A DNA stretch of 64,000 nt from Pelagibacteraceae bacterium AG-349-L17 (GTDB lineage Bacteria > Pseudomonadota > Alphaproteobacteria > Pelagibacterales > Pelagibacteraceae), in assembly GCA_003278805.1 (NCBI GenBank), contig QCDC01000002.1, positions 54,771 to 118,770 of the forward strand. Reading direction: 5' to 3'. Below the pieces are notes generated by a model. It saw only the letters and a program-made list of their open reading frames with translations, was not told the origin of the DNA and made no database searches. Shown here piece after piece: positions 42,638 to 51,711 of this stretch (positions are counted from its first letter, which is position 1; every line of letters begins with the position of its first letter). Both the position numbers and the translations under genes were made by a program.

Positions 42638-43276
42638 TTAATTAAATTTGTAATCTAAAACACAAGCAACTAAATGTATTCTATTCTCTTCTCCACCGTT
42701 AAATGCATTGTGATATTTAGTGTTGTTTGTAACCCAAACCGAACCATCAGCAGGCATATGTTTTGCAACATTATCAATTACCATTAAACAACCAGGGTTT
42801 GTTATAATAGGTATATGTAATCTTGGTTCAGGATCTCTATGCCAACTTAAAGTTGATCTTGGCTCTTTTAAAAGAATTCTAACTCTTCCAAGTTTATATT
42901 TTTTTGAAAGAACATCATAAACCTCTTTAAAATATGTATTCTCATAGTCTTTAATAAATTCTGAGTAAGATGCTTCATCAATCATTTCGTCTCTAGAAAC
43001 TTCTTTTCCTGATTTATCAGGTTTAGTCCAGTATACTCCACGAGCTTTATTACCTTTGATTGAATCTGGATCACCAGGTACCTGTGTTAAAGATATAGCG
43101 CCAAAGTGCGTAACACCTGCGTCTTCAAATTTTTTAATCTTAACTATTTGATGATAAGCTTCTTGTAACTTTTCTATATCAAACTTAATTTCTTGTTTCT
43201 GGAAATCGCTAAAGTCTAAAATTCTATCTTGCTTTTTGACATTTAAGTCAATAACTTTTGAGTTTTCTGTCGCCAT
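42638..43276 (-). CDS. aspartyl/asparaginyl beta-hydroxylase-like 2OG-Fe(II) oxygenase
   Basis: This 212-residue protein has the double-stranded beta-helix motifs of the Asp/Asn hydroxylase family. WHRDPEPRLHIPIITNPGCLMVID gives the HxD iron pair, and YHNAFNGGEENRIHLVACV gives the distal His and the 2-oxoglutarate-binding Arg. The first ~100 residues (Lys/Asp-rich with 'GVTHFGAISLTQVPGDP') are not recognised. The substrate is unknown. It could be a small molecule, a lipid (cf. LpxO) or a protein side chain. No membrane span is seen, so it is probably cytoplasmic. It is first in the rpiB-glyA-nrdR-rib run and divergent from hemB over 73 bases. Confidence 0.75.
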   Translation of the reverse strand: MATENSKVIDLNVKKQDRILDFSDFQKQEIKFDIEKLQEAYHQIVKIKKFEDAGVTHFGAISLTQVPGDPDSIKGNKARGVYWTKPDKSGKEVSRDEMIDEASYSEFIKDYENTYFKEVYDVLSKKYKLGRVRILLKEPRSTLSWHRDPEPRLHIPIITNPGCLMVIDNVAKHMPADGSVWVTNNTKYHNAFNGGEENRIHLVACVLDYKFN

Positions 43277-43349
43277 CGTGATTGCTTTCTACCCTTTTTT
43301 TTGTATATGTGTATATTACATTTGTCGCAATTTAAAAGTAAATTAAAAC

Positions 43350-44339
43350 ATGATTATTGGTAAATATCCTAGTCTTAGACTCAGAAGAAGTAGAAGAGAA
43401 TCTTGGTCAAGAAGATTGATTCAAGATAATACCTTAAGTCCAAATGACTTTATACTACCTATTTTTTTAATTGAAGGTTCAAATAAACGGCAAGAGATTT
43501 CATCAATGCCAGGAGTATATAGGTATACAATTAATCGATTGAGCCAAATTGTGGATAAAGCAATAAAATTAAAAATACCAATGATAGCTCTTTTCCCAAA
43601 GACACAAAACTCAAAAAAAGATGATTTGGGAACAGAATCACTGAATGAAAATAATTTAGTCTGTAAAGCGATAAAAGAAGTCAAAAAAAGATACAAAAAC
43701 CAAATCGGTATAATGTGTGATGTTGCTTTAGATCCATATACATCACATGGTCATGATGGTTTAATCAAATCTAAAACTATATTAAATGACGAAACAATTG
43801 AGGTTTTGATCAATCAGTCATTACTACAAGCTGAGATGGGTTGTGATGTACTGGCTCCTTCAGACATGATGGATGGCAGAATAGGAAAAATAAGAAAAGC
43901 TTTAGATAAAAATAAATTCCAAAACGTTCAAATATTATCGTACGCTGTAAAATATGCTTCAAGCTTTTATGGACCTTTTAGAGATGCAGTCGGATCTAAA
44001 GGCTCGTTAAAAGGAGACAAAAAAACTTATCAGATGGATTATAGAAACTCTGATGAAGCTTTAAGAGAAGTTGCATTAGATGTTAAAGAAGGTGCTGATA
44101 TGGTAATGGTTAAACCAGGTATGCCCTACTTAGACATAATAAAATCAATAAAAGAAAAATTTAAATTGCCTGTATTTGCCTATCAAGTATCAGGAGAATA
44201 CAGCTTAATTGAAACAGCTATAGCGAAAAAATTAATTAATAAAGATGCTATATATGAAAGCTTAGTTGCTTTTAAGAGAGCTGGTGCCAATGCTATAGTA
44301 AGTTATTACGCTGATAGAATTGATAAAATAATAAAATGA
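43350..44339 (+). CDS. hemB: delta-aminolevulinic acid dehydratase (porphobilinogen synthase)
   Basis: HemB condenses two 5-aminolevulinate molecules to porphobilinogen. The 329-residue protein has RLRRSRRESWSRRLIQD at the start, CDVALDPYTSHGHDGLI, 'APSDMMDGRIGKIRKAL', ILSYAVKYASSFYGPFRDA (Schiff-base Lys) and 'MVKPGMPYLDII'. The typical alternative metal site is of the magnesium type, as the zinc Cys cluster is replaced by Asp. It is convergent with recO, with stop codons adjacent. Confidence 0.97.
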   Translation: MIIGKYPSLRLRRSRRESWSRRLIQDNTLSPNDFILPIFLIEGSNKRQEISSMPGVYRYTINRLSQIVDKAIKLKIPMIALFPKTQNSKKDDLGTESLNENNLVCKAIKEVKKRYKNQIGIMCDVALDPYTSHGHDGLIKSKTILNDETIEVLINQSLLQAEMGCDVLAPSDMMDGRIGKIRKALDKNKFQNVQILSYAVKYASSFYGPFRDAVGSKGSLKGDKKTYQMDYRNSDEALREVALDVKEGADMVMVKPGMPYLDIIKSIKEKFKLPVFAYQVSGEYSLIETAIAKKLINKDAIYESLVAFKRAGANAIVSYYADRIDKIIK

Positions 44340-45020
44340 TTATTTTAACGTATTTAAGAATAACAACCTGCTATTTGGATAATTTAAATTATTTGGTCTT
44401 AATATGGTTTTATCCATATAATCGCCTACTAATTTCAAACCGTTCAATAAAGTGCCGAGATCATTAACTTCTGTATCTTTTTCAATCAAAAAATTAGGTA
44501 CATATTTTTTTTCATTTAAAGAACTTGCATAATATACAGTTTTGTTGCCTTCTAAATCTTTTTCAACTAAATTTTCAAGGGCTAAGTCATATCCTAATAT
44601 TTTAAGTAACTCCAATTCCCAAAATATATATTTTTTTATCCAATCTTTTTCTTTTATAATTAAAAATAAATTTTGAATTATAAAATATACTTTATCGTTA
44701 GATTGAGACTCCGCTGTCAATATTTTAATCAAATTCATTGCGGATGTAATACAAGACAACTTTTGTTTATGATCAAAATATAATGGGGTATAGGCATTTA
44801 AAATTTCAATTTTAAAATAACCTATTCTATTTTCATTTTTAGAATTGTAATTAACATGAAGTTTATTACCAATTTGAAGATAATTTTTAATTTTTTTTGA
44901 AGTACCACCAAATATAATTCCAGATATCTTTCCTTTGTCTTTTGTAAATAATTCAGCAATTAATGAATTTTCATTATATCTTGTTTTACTTATTAAAAAT
45001 CCTTCGTCTGACCAATTCAT
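44340..45020 (-). CDS. recO: DNA repair protein RecO
   Basis: RecO loads RecA on SSB-coated single-stranded DNA in the RecFOR pathway. The 226 residues have the N-terminal OB fold (MNWSDEGFLISKTRYNENSLIAELFTKDKGKISGIIFGGTSKK) and the helical part 'WELELLKILGYDLALENL'. The start overlaps rnc by 4 bases. In most alphaproteobacteria era lies between rnc and recO, and it is missing here. Confidence 0.92.
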   Translation of the reverse strand: MNWSDEGFLISKTRYNENSLIAELFTKDKGKISGIIFGGTSKKIKNYLQIGNKLHVNYNSKNENRIGYFKIEILNAYTPLYFDHKQKLSCITSAMNLIKILTAESQSNDKVYFIIQNLFLIIKEKDWIKKYIFWELELLKILGYDLALENLVEKDLEGNKTVYYASSLNEKKYVPNFLIEKDTEVNDLGTLLNGLKLVGDYMDKTILRPNNLNYPNSRLLFLNTLK

Positions 45021-45685
45021 TTTTTATTTGTATTTTTTAAACATTCTATAGCAGCATTTTGTTCAGCTTCTTTCTTTGATTTTCCAGTAGCTATAAAATA
45101 TTTTGAATTGGGCAATTTTACTCCAACTTTGAATATAGGTTTGTGTCTTGGACCTGTATTTGAAATTAATTTATAAGTAGGTAATTTTTTAAAATTTTTT
45201 AAAGTTAGTTCTTGTAACATTGTTTTTGCATCTATTTTGGTAACTACACTTTTTTTAATATGATCTTGCCACAAGTTTAAAATTGTTTTTTCAACTATTG
45301 TAAAACCTTTATCAAGATAAATAGCGCCAATTAATGCTTCACAGCTATCAGATATAATTTTGTCCTCAATTTTTATTTTTTTATTGTTGGGGTTAAATGT
45401 TTTAACATAACTAGCTAAATTGATTTTTTTTGCTATATCCAGACAAGTTTTTTTATTAACTAGCGATGCAAATTTTTTATCAAGAATACCTTCTTTTTCT
45501 CCTGGATAAATTTCTAAAAGTTTTTTTGCTATCACCAAGCCAAGAACTCTATCACCCAGAAACTCTATCTTTTCATTATTTTCATTTGGATTAAAGCTTT
45601 TATGTGTGAGGGCTTGAACAAGTAGATCTTTATTCTTAAATTTTAAATCAATTTTTTTTTCTAAACTTTGATAGTTAATTTTCAT
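45017..45685 (-). CDS. rnc: ribonuclease III
   Basis: RNase III cuts double-stranded RNA in rRNA and mRNA processing. The 222-residue protein has the catalytic block NEKIEFLGDRVLGLVIAKKL and the second acidic motif in ISDSCEALIGAIYLDKGF. The C-terminal double-stranded RNA-binding domain is at about 150-222 (DAKTMLQELTLKNFKKLPTYKLI...GKSKKEAEQNAAIECL). It abuts lepB and overlaps recO. Confidence 0.96.
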   Translation of the reverse strand: MKINYQSLEKKIDLKFKNKDLLVQALTHKSFNPNENNEKIEFLGDRVLGLVIAKKLLEIYPGEKEGILDKKFASLVNKKTCLDIAKKINLASYVKTFNPNNKKIKIEDKIISDSCEALIGAIYLDKGFTIVEKTILNLWQDHIKKSVVTKIDAKTMLQELTLKNFKKLPTYKLISNTGPRHKPIFKVGVKLPNSKYFIATGKSKKEAEQNAAIECLKNTNKK

Positions 45686-46422
45686 TAATTAATTTTATTG
45701 AAGGTTCTATTAAATCTTATTGACTTATGCCATTTCCAAAATTCAATAAAACTTCCTATTCTTTTATCTGAAGAGAAAAATATAAATTGAGCTTTTCCTA
45801 CTAAATTATCTTTATGTACATATCCAACACTTGTTAAGTACCTGCTATCTTTAGAACAGTCTCTGTTATCTCCTAAAAAGAAATAATGATCTTTTGGTAC
45901 AGTAAACACATCAGAATTTTGATAGGTGTAATCTTTTAAATAAACAGTATGAAATTTTTTACCATTTGAAAGTTTTTCTTCAAATCTATAAACATCAATA
46001 ATTTTGTTGCCACAGAAAATTGTAGTTTTATTATTAATTTTAGATTTAAGAATTTCAGAATTATTTAGATATAAATTAGAGTCTATAAATTGAATTTTAT
46101 CACCAGGTAAACCAATTAATCTTTTAATGTAATCTGTTCGATTATCTGCTGGGGTTTTAAATACAATTACATCACCTCTTTCCGGACTACTAAACATAAT
46201 TCTTTTGTTTAATATTGGAGGACTAAAAGGAAATGAATGTTTGCTATATCCATAGGTATATTTTGTTACAAACAACCTATCACCTACTAATAAAGTAGGT
46301 TCCATGGATGATGATGGAATATAAAATGGTTGTACTAAAAGCGATCTAATTATAACTGCAATTATTAATGCATAAATTAAAGTTTTTATATTTTCTGAAA
46401 AAAAATTTTTATCTAATTTCAT
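45685..46422 (-). CDS. lepB: signal peptidase I
   Basis: LepB removes signal peptides on the outer face of the inner membrane. One N-terminal span (about 12-32) precedes the catalytic Ser in FYIPSSSMEPTLLVGD. The catalytic Lys is in DYIKRLIGLPGD, and the C-terminal 'VPKDHYFFLGDNRDCSKDSRYL' is box E. The 245-residue length is typical for alphaproteobacteria. It sits between acpS and rnc in the conserved order. Confidence 0.96.
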   Translation of the reverse strand: MKLDKNFFSENIKTLIYALIIAVIIRSLLVQPFYIPSSSMEPTLLVGDRLFVTKYTYGYSKHSFPFSPPILNKRIMFSSPERGDVIVFKTPADNRTDYIKRLIGLPGDKIQFIDSNLYLNNSEILKSKINNKTTIFCGNKIIDVYRFEEKLSNGKKFHTVYLKDYTYQNSDVFTVPKDHYFFLGDNRDCSKDSRYLTSVGYVHKDNLVGKAQFIFFSSDKRIGSFIEFWKWHKSIRFNRTFNKIN

Positions 46423-46805
46423 GATGTTTGAATAATTGCAAATGCAGTTGAATAATTTTTTTCATCCGAAATTGATAAAAAACATTTAAAATTTTTGATT
46501 TTAAAGTTCTTTTGTACAATTTTTGTAATTTTTTTATTTTTAACGTAATAAGGCTTTCCCTTTTTGTCATTAACAACTTCTATATCTTTAAAATTTAAAT
46601 TCATACGAAAACCTGTGCCAAGAGCTTTAGAAAATGCTTCTTTTGCAGCAAATCTCTTCGAAAAATAAGCTGCTTTATTGTTTGCTGCATTAGATTGTTT
46701 CAATTCTTTAGATGAGTAAATTCTTTTTTTAAATAAAGGATTTTTAATCAATTTTTGAATTCTTTTATTTTCAACAATATCAACTCCAATACCTAGAATT
46801 TTCAT
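46419..46805 (-). CDS. acpS: holo-[acyl-carrier-protein] synthase
   Basis: AcpS transfers 4'-phosphopantetheine from CoA to acyl carrier protein. The 128-residue protein has GIGVDIVENKRIQ (metal-binding Asp) and FAAKEAFSKALGTGF. It follows pdxJ without a gap and overlaps lepB by 4 bases, the normal pdxJ-acpS-lepB order. Confidence 0.95.
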   Translation of the reverse strand: MKILGIGVDIVENKRIQKLIKNPLFKKRIYSSKELKQSNAANNKAAYFSKRFAAKEAFSKALGTGFRMNLNFKDIEVVNDKKGKPYYVKNKKITKIVQKNFKIKNFKCFLSISDEKNYSTAFAIIQTS

Positions 46806-47525
46806 TTATTTTTTTATAATTTTTTTAAAGTTTTTAATTACTTTTGAAAGTCCATCAAATATTGACTCTCCGATTATAAAATGTCCAATATTATACTCCT
46901 TAATATCTATTATTTTTGTTAACATTTTGGTGGCTTTATAGTCTAAACCATGACCAGCATGAACTTCTAAATTTAAACTTGATGCCAATTTTGCACTTTT
47001 TTTAATTCTGTTTAATTCACTAGAATAATTTTTTTTTGATTTAACTAGTTTTGCTAGTTTTCCAGTATGTATTTCAATACAATCAGCATTTAATTTTTTA
47101 GCAAGTCTAATGTCATTTGGGGAAGGATTAATGAACAAACTTGTTCTTATCTTTGCTTTTTTAAATTTTTTAATTATTTTCTCTAACTTATTAAGATTGT
47201 TTTTTATATTTAAACCTCCCTCGGTAGTAATTTCTTTTCTATTTTCAGGAACTAAACAGATAAAATTTGGTTTTATCTTAAGTGCTTTATTTACAATTTC
47301 TTCGTTCATAGAAATTTCAAGGTTTACAGGCACATTTCTTAAACCACAGATTTTTTTTGCATCAATATCATTTATATGTCTTCTATCTTCTCTTAAATGA
47401 ATTGTTACAGAATCCGCTCCATAACTAATAACTTTTTTAGCTGCGTATAGTGGGTCTGGATGTTTCTCTCCACGAGCGTTTCGTAAAGTTGCGATATGAT
47501 CTATATTTACACCTAACCTTTTCAC
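46806..47525 (-). CDS. pdxJ: pyridoxine 5'-phosphate synthase
   Basis: PdxJ makes pyridoxine 5'-phosphate from 1-deoxyxylulose 5-phosphate and 3-hydroxy-1-aminoacetone phosphate. 'RLGVNIDHIATLRNARGEKHPDP', 'DSVTIHLREDRRHI', 'NLEISMNEEIV' and 'LEVHAGHGLDY' are diagnostic. The 239-residue length is normal. It overlaps pyrE by 4 bases. Confidence 0.96.
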   Translation of the reverse strand: MKRLGVNIDHIATLRNARGEKHPDPLYAAKKVISYGADSVTIHLREDRRHINDIDAKKICGLRNVPVNLEISMNEEIVNKALKIKPNFICLVPENRKEITTEGGLNIKNNLNKLEKIIKKFKKAKIRTSLFINPSPNDIRLAKKLNADCIEIHTGKLAKLVKSKKNYSSELNRIKKSAKLASSLNLEVHAGHGLDYKATKMLTKIIDIKEYNIGHFIIGESIFDGLSKVIKNFKKIIKK

Positions 47526-48109
47526 TTAATAAATCTGCTTCCTGGAGTTGTTATTGGTATAGATTTAAGTTCTGGTGGTAATTTATTTGCTTTAAAAGTT
47601 GGAACATCAATTTTTAAATGAGATATTATTCCAGTTTTTATTTTTAAAGATTGTTTGGTTGATCGATCAATAATAGATGCAAATCCAATTAATTTTGCTT
47701 TTGATTTTTTAATCAATTTAACACACTCTAAACTTGATTTTCCTGTAGTGATTACATCTTCTATAATTAATACTCTTGCTCCTTTTTTAATATTGAATCC
47801 TCTTCTGAGAGTAAATTTACCATTTACTCTTTCACAAAAAATTGTTTCTTTTTTGAGCAATTTTCCAATTTCATATCCAATAATTACTCCTCCCATTGCA
47901 GGAGCTAGTATTAAATCAATTTTTTTAAATTTTTTTTTAATTTTATTTGCTAAAGATCTACAAATTTTATCAGCTAAATTAGGCAAACTTAAGAGTTTTG
48001 CACACTGAATATATTTTGAAGAATGTAGACCTGAGGATAGAACGAAGTGACCTTCTAATAATGCATTAGTTTTTTTTAAAATATTTAAGGATTTTTTGTG
48101 TGAAAGCAT
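47522..48109 (-). CDS. pyrE: orotate phosphoribosyltransferase
   Basis: PyrE joins orotate and PRPP to form OMP in pyrimidine synthesis. The 195 residues contain EGHFVLSSGLHSSKYIQ, 'LAPAMGGVIIGYEI', the 'FCERVNGKFTLRRGF' loop and the PRPP motif VLIIEDVITTGKSS. The start codon lies 44 bases inside the 3' end of spoT in another frame. No downstream start fits the conserved N-terminus, so the overlap is probably real. Confidence 0.95.
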   Translation of the reverse strand: MLSHKKSLNILKKTNALLEGHFVLSSGLHSSKYIQCAKLLSLPNLADKICRSLANKIKKKFKKIDLILAPAMGGVIIGYEIGKLLKKETIFCERVNGKFTLRRGFNIKKGARVLIIEDVITTGKSSLECVKLIKKSKAKLIGFASIIDRSTKQSLKIKTGIISHLKIDVPTFKANKLPPELKSIPITTPGSRFIK

Positions 48110-49811
48110 TTCTTTTTTCTTCGTGTCTAATTATCTTAAATTTTATACTCTTTTGTTTTAGCTCTGCAATAAAATTAGTAAAATTCTTAAGGTTTCTAAT
48201 AATTAATTTAAATTTAAAATTAATATAATTGGGATTTTTACCAACCATTTCTAAGCTCGATATATTTAATTTGTGACTTCCAATGAGTGAGCTTATATCT
48301 CCTAATTGACCTGGCTTATCAGGTAATGACATCCATAGAGTAGTATTATATTTTTTTGTTTTTTCCTCTTTTTGCTCTCCTTTATCATGCCAATATCTTC
48401 TTATTGCTGCTCTAGCTTTGCCTGTTTTAGTAGTTGGTATCCAGTGAAGTGATGGTGAATTATTTTTAGATGTTATTATATTTACTCGATCACCATTTCT
48501 TAAAATAGTTTGTAATTCGCTTTTGTTTCCATTAATTTCACAACCAACTGCTGAATTACCAATTTTAGTATGAACAGCATAAGCAAAATCTATAGCAGTT
48601 GCATCTTTAGGTAATTTTATAACTGAACCTTTTGGTGTAAAACAAAATACGTTTTCTTGAAACATTTGTAGTTTTGTATACTCATATGAATCTTCAGGGT
48701 TTTCATTTTTTTCTATAATCTCAACCAGATCTTTTAACCAATCATACTCCTTCCAACTTATAGAATTAAATTTTTCAGAAGATTTATACTGCCAATGAGA
48801 TGCGACACCTCTTTCTGCAAATTCGTGCATTTCGTGTGTTCTAATTTGAATTTCTATTGGTTTTTTATTTGAACCAATTACAGAAGTATGAATAGATTTA
48901 TAACCATTGATTTTTGGAGATGAAATATAATCTTTAAATTTCCCTGGTATGCAATTCCATTTTTTATGAAAAATCCCGAGAGTTTTGTAACAATCATCTA
49001 CGTTTTTTAAAATTATCCTAAATCCAATAATGTCTGTTACTTGCTCAAGCGAGACTCTTTTTTTTTGGACCTTTCTCCAAATTGAAAAAGGTGTCTTTTC
49101 TCTACCATGTATTTCAGCATTAATTTCATTATCATTTAAGATTTCACTTAACTCAAAAGATTGTTCTTCGAACAAATCTTTTCTGTCCAATTTTATTTCA
49201 TCAAGCCTTTTTTTTATTAATTTTCTTGCATCATTATTTAAAATTTCAAAAGATAAATCCTCAAGCTCGTCTCTTATTCTGTGCATTCCCATTCTATCAG
49301 CTAATGGCGCATAAATTTCCATAGTTTCTTGTGCTATCCTTTTTCTTTTGTCTTCTTTAGTAATCGCTTTAATGGTTCTCATGTTATGTAGTCGATCAGC
49401 AATTTTAACTAACAGAACTCTAATATCTTTTGATGTTGCTAAAATTAATTTTCTGAAATTCTCAACTTTAGAATTAGCTCCAGCTGAATTTTCAAACGCT
49501 GAAATTTTCGTTACACCGTCTACTAAATCAGCAACCTCATCACCAAATTCTTGTTTGATAGTTTCATAAGTTGCAAAAGTATCTTCTATAGTGTCATGCA
49601 ATAGACCAGTTGCAATTGTAGCGCTATCTAATTTTAATTCAGTTAAAATATTTGCAACCTCAATTGGGTGAACAGAATAAGGATCACCCGAAGCTCTTTT
49701 TTGACTCTTATGTGCTTTAACAGCAAAATTATATGCTTTATCCAATTTTTCAGGATTAAGAAATTTATTATAATTCTTAACTTTATTTATAAGTTCATTT
49801 GAATTAAGCAT
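48066..49811 (-). CDS. spoT: bifunctional (p)ppGpp synthetase/hydrolase, short Rsh protein
   Basis: This protein makes and degrades the stringent-response alarmone. The HD hydrolase domain (about 20-170) has HSQKRASGDPYSVHPIEVANIL-like sequence and LLHDTIEDT. The synthetase domain (about 230-350) has VTDIIGFRIIL, NGYKSIHTSV and IQIRTHEMHEFAERGVASHW. The TGS domain is at about 390-450 and an ACT domain at about 495-570 (SLPDKPGQLGDISSLIG). At 581 residues it is well short of the ~700-plus usual length. The helical/zinc-finger stretch between TGS and ACT is reduced to about 40 residues. Both catalytic domains look intact. Confidence 0.94.
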   Translation of the reverse strand: MLNSNELINKVKNYNKFLNPEKLDKAYNFAVKAHKSQKRASGDPYSVHPIEVANILTELKLDSATIATGLLHDTIEDTFATYETIKQEFGDEVADLVDGVTKISAFENSAGANSKVENFRKLILATSKDIRVLLVKIADRLHNMRTIKAITKEDKRKRIAQETMEIYAPLADRMGMHRIRDELEDLSFEILNNDARKLIKKRLDEIKLDRKDLFEEQSFELSEILNDNEINAEIHGREKTPFSIWRKVQKKRVSLEQVTDIIGFRIILKNVDDCYKTLGIFHKKWNCIPGKFKDYISSPKINGYKSIHTSVIGSNKKPIEIQIRTHEMHEFAERGVASHWQYKSSEKFNSISWKEYDWLKDLVEIIEKNENPEDSYEYTKLQMFQENVFCFTPKGSVIKLPKDATAIDFAYAVHTKIGNSAVGCEINGNKSELQTILRNGDRVNIITSKNNSPSLHWIPTTKTGKARAAIRRYWHDKGEQKEEKTKKYNTTLWMSLPDKPGQLGDISSLIGSHKLNISSLEMVGKNPNYINFKFKLIIRNLKNFTNFIAELKQKSIKFKIIRHEEKRNAFTQKILKYFKKN

Positions 49812-49832
49812 AATTGATATTATACCATTAAA

Positions 49833-50351
49833 TCAAATTTGTTTAATAGATCTAATGTCTCTATCAGGAAGCAGAGAAATCAAGGTTTTAACATCAATTT
49901 GTTTATCAGGATGAGTCCAATTCTTTTGAATCTCAAATAATGGAAATAATACAAAGTTTCTTTTGTGCATCATTTTATGAGGTAAATTAATCTTAGAATT
50001 TTTCCTTGATACCAAATTATTAAAATCGATTATATCTAAGTCACATGTACGAGGTGCATTTTTTTTTGCTTTCTTTCTACCTAATTGATTTTCTATAGAT
50101 TTACATATTTTTAATAGTTCTTGAGGGTTGTAATAACATTTTAATTTTATAATTATATTTAAGAACTTAGGATTTCGTGGGTCCGGCCAGGAAGGAGTTT
50201 CATAATAACTAGATACCGAGAGAACATCTAAGTTATGTTCTGCTAATAAAAATTTTGCTTTTTCTATATTTACTTTTCTTATACCTAAATTTGAACCTAT
50301 ACCTAAAAAAACAATTTTAGCTTGATTTTCTAATATATCTTGCCTTTTCAC
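49833..50351 (-). CDS. folK: 2-amino-4-hydroxy-6-hydroxymethyldihydropteridine pyrophosphokinase
   Basis: HPPK activates the pterin for folate synthesis. Signatures are [44 protein letters not shown] and the catalytic '[19 protein letters not shown]'. The C-terminal [19 protein letters not shown] completes the fold. The longest frame starts at 50411, deep inside smpB. I chose the GTG at 50351, which gives about 172 residues and a shorter (35-base) overlap with smpB. The exact start is uncertain. Confidence 0.85.
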   Translation of the reverse strand: MKRQDILENQAKIVFLGIGSNLGIRKVNIEKAKFLLAEHNLDVLSVSSYYETPSWPDPRNPKFLNIIIKLKCYYNPQELLKICKSIENQLGRKKAKKNAPRTCDLDIIDFNNLVSRKNSKINLPHKMMHKRNFVLFPLFEIQKNWTHPDKQIDVKTLISLLPDRDIRSIKQI

Positions 50352-50787
50352 GATTCCAATCTCTACTTTTTTTTGTTGCTCTTTTATCATATTGCTTTTT
50401 TCCTTTTGCAACAGCTAGTTCTATTTTAGCCTTTCCTTTTTTGAAATACATTTTTGTTGGAACTAATGTGAAACCATCTCTTTGCATTTTACCTATCAAT
50501 TTATTTATTTCTTTTTTATTAAGAAGCAATTTTCTATCGTCGGTTGGACTATGATTAGAGTAACTTGCTTGCTTGTATGGAGATATGTGTGAATTAATTA
50601 AAACAATTTCACCTCCCTTTTCAACAGCATAAGACTCAGCGATATTCACCTTGCCCTCTCTTACTGATTTAATCTCTGATCCTTTTAAAACAATTCCAGC
50701 TTCAAAAAGATCTTCAAAAAAATAATTAAAACTAGCTTTTCTATTTAAACAAATGATTTTCAAACCAGGATTGGTTTTTTTGTTCAT
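50317..50787 (-). CDS. smpB: SsrA-binding protein SmpB
   Basis: SmpB delivers tmRNA to stalled ribosomes. The 156 residues contain '[40 protein letters not shown]' and the C-terminal [26 protein letters not shown] tail that reads the A-site. It starts at the stop of dapA and overlaps folK. tmRNA itself is not in this window. Confidence 0.96.
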   Translation of the reverse strand: MNKKTNPGLKIICLNRKASFNYFFEDLFEAGIVLKGSEIKSVREGKVNIAESYAVEKGGEIVLINSHISPYKQASYSNHSPTDDRKLLLNKKEINKLIGKMQRDGFTLVPTKMYFKKGKAKIELAVAKGKKQYDKRATKKSRDWNREKARYIRKSS

Positions 50788-51668
50788 TAAATTAACTTAG
50801 CAGACTGAAGAGCTTTTTTTACAATTTCTTTTGTTGTGTCTGTTACTTTTACAAGTGGTAGTCTTACATTGTCATCACAAAGTCCTAAAAGTTTTGCAGC
50901 ATATTTTACAGGACTAGGATTGCTCTCAACAAACATTGAGTGATGAACTGGTTGTAATATTTTATCTAATCTTTCTGCTTCTTTCATTTCATTATCGGTG
51001 TCTGATTTGGAGAATTTTTGAAAATCTGAACAAAGTTTAGGTGCAATATTAGCTGTTACACTAATAGTACCTACCCCGCCACGTTTATTAAACTCAAAAG
51101 CATTATCATCATTACCTGTTAATTGAATAAAATCTTTACCCATTTTTTCAATTGTCTGATTAACTCTATCTAAATCACCTGTTGCATCTTTAACACCAAC
51201 TATATTTTTTAATTCATAGAGTCTAGCCATTGTATCTACTGACATATCAATAACAGATCTACCAGGAATATTATAAATTATAATTGGAATGCCACACTTG
51301 TCATTAATTGCTTTGTAATGTTGATACAAGCCTTCTTGAGTTGGTTTATTGTAATAGGGTGTAACTATCAAAGCGCCGTTAGCTCCTGCTTTTTCTGCAT
51401 GTGTTGTTAAAGAAATAGCTTCTTCTGTTGAGTTTGACCCTGTTCCTGCAATAACTGGAATTTTTCCATTACTTTCTTTTATACATAAATCTATTATTCT
51501 TTGATGCTCATCATGACTTAACGTAGGGGATTCACCTGTTGTACCAGCCGGCACAAGTCCATTAGTACCATTATCGATGTGGAAATGGATTAATTTTATA
51601 TATGCTTCCTCATCTAGAACATTATTTTTAAATGGTGTAATTAAAGCAACATTTGATCCTTTGAACAT
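50787..51668 (-). CDS. dapA: 4-hydroxy-tetrahydrodipicolinate synthase
   Basis: DapA condenses pyruvate and aspartate semialdehyde, the first committed step to lysine and diaminopimelate. The 293-residue TIM barrel has '[22 protein letters not shown]', the conserved Tyr in IIYNIPGRS and the Schiff-base Lys in [12 protein letters not shown]. It opens the minus-strand dapA-smpB-folK-spoT-pyrE-pdxJ-acpS-lepB-rnc-recO run and is divergent from slt over 43 bases. Confidence 0.96.
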   Translation of the reverse strand: MFKGSNVALITPFKNNVLDEEAYIKLIHFHIDNGTNGLVPAGTTGESPTLSHDEHQRIIDLCIKESNGKIPVIAGTGSNSTEEAISLTTHAEKAGANGALIVTPYYNKPTQEGLYQHYKAINDKCGIPIIIYNIPGRSVIDMSVDTMARLYELKNIVGVKDATGDLDRVNQTIEKMGKDFIQLTGNDDNAFEFNKRGGVGTISVTANIAPKLCSDFQKFSKSDTDNEMKEAERLDKILQPVHHSMFVESNPSPVKYAAKLLGLCDDNVRLPLVKVTDTTKEIVKKALQSAKLI

Positions 51669-51711
51669 AAATACTTATAACATAGTTTAAAGATTCATAT
51701 ACTAAAAGATT

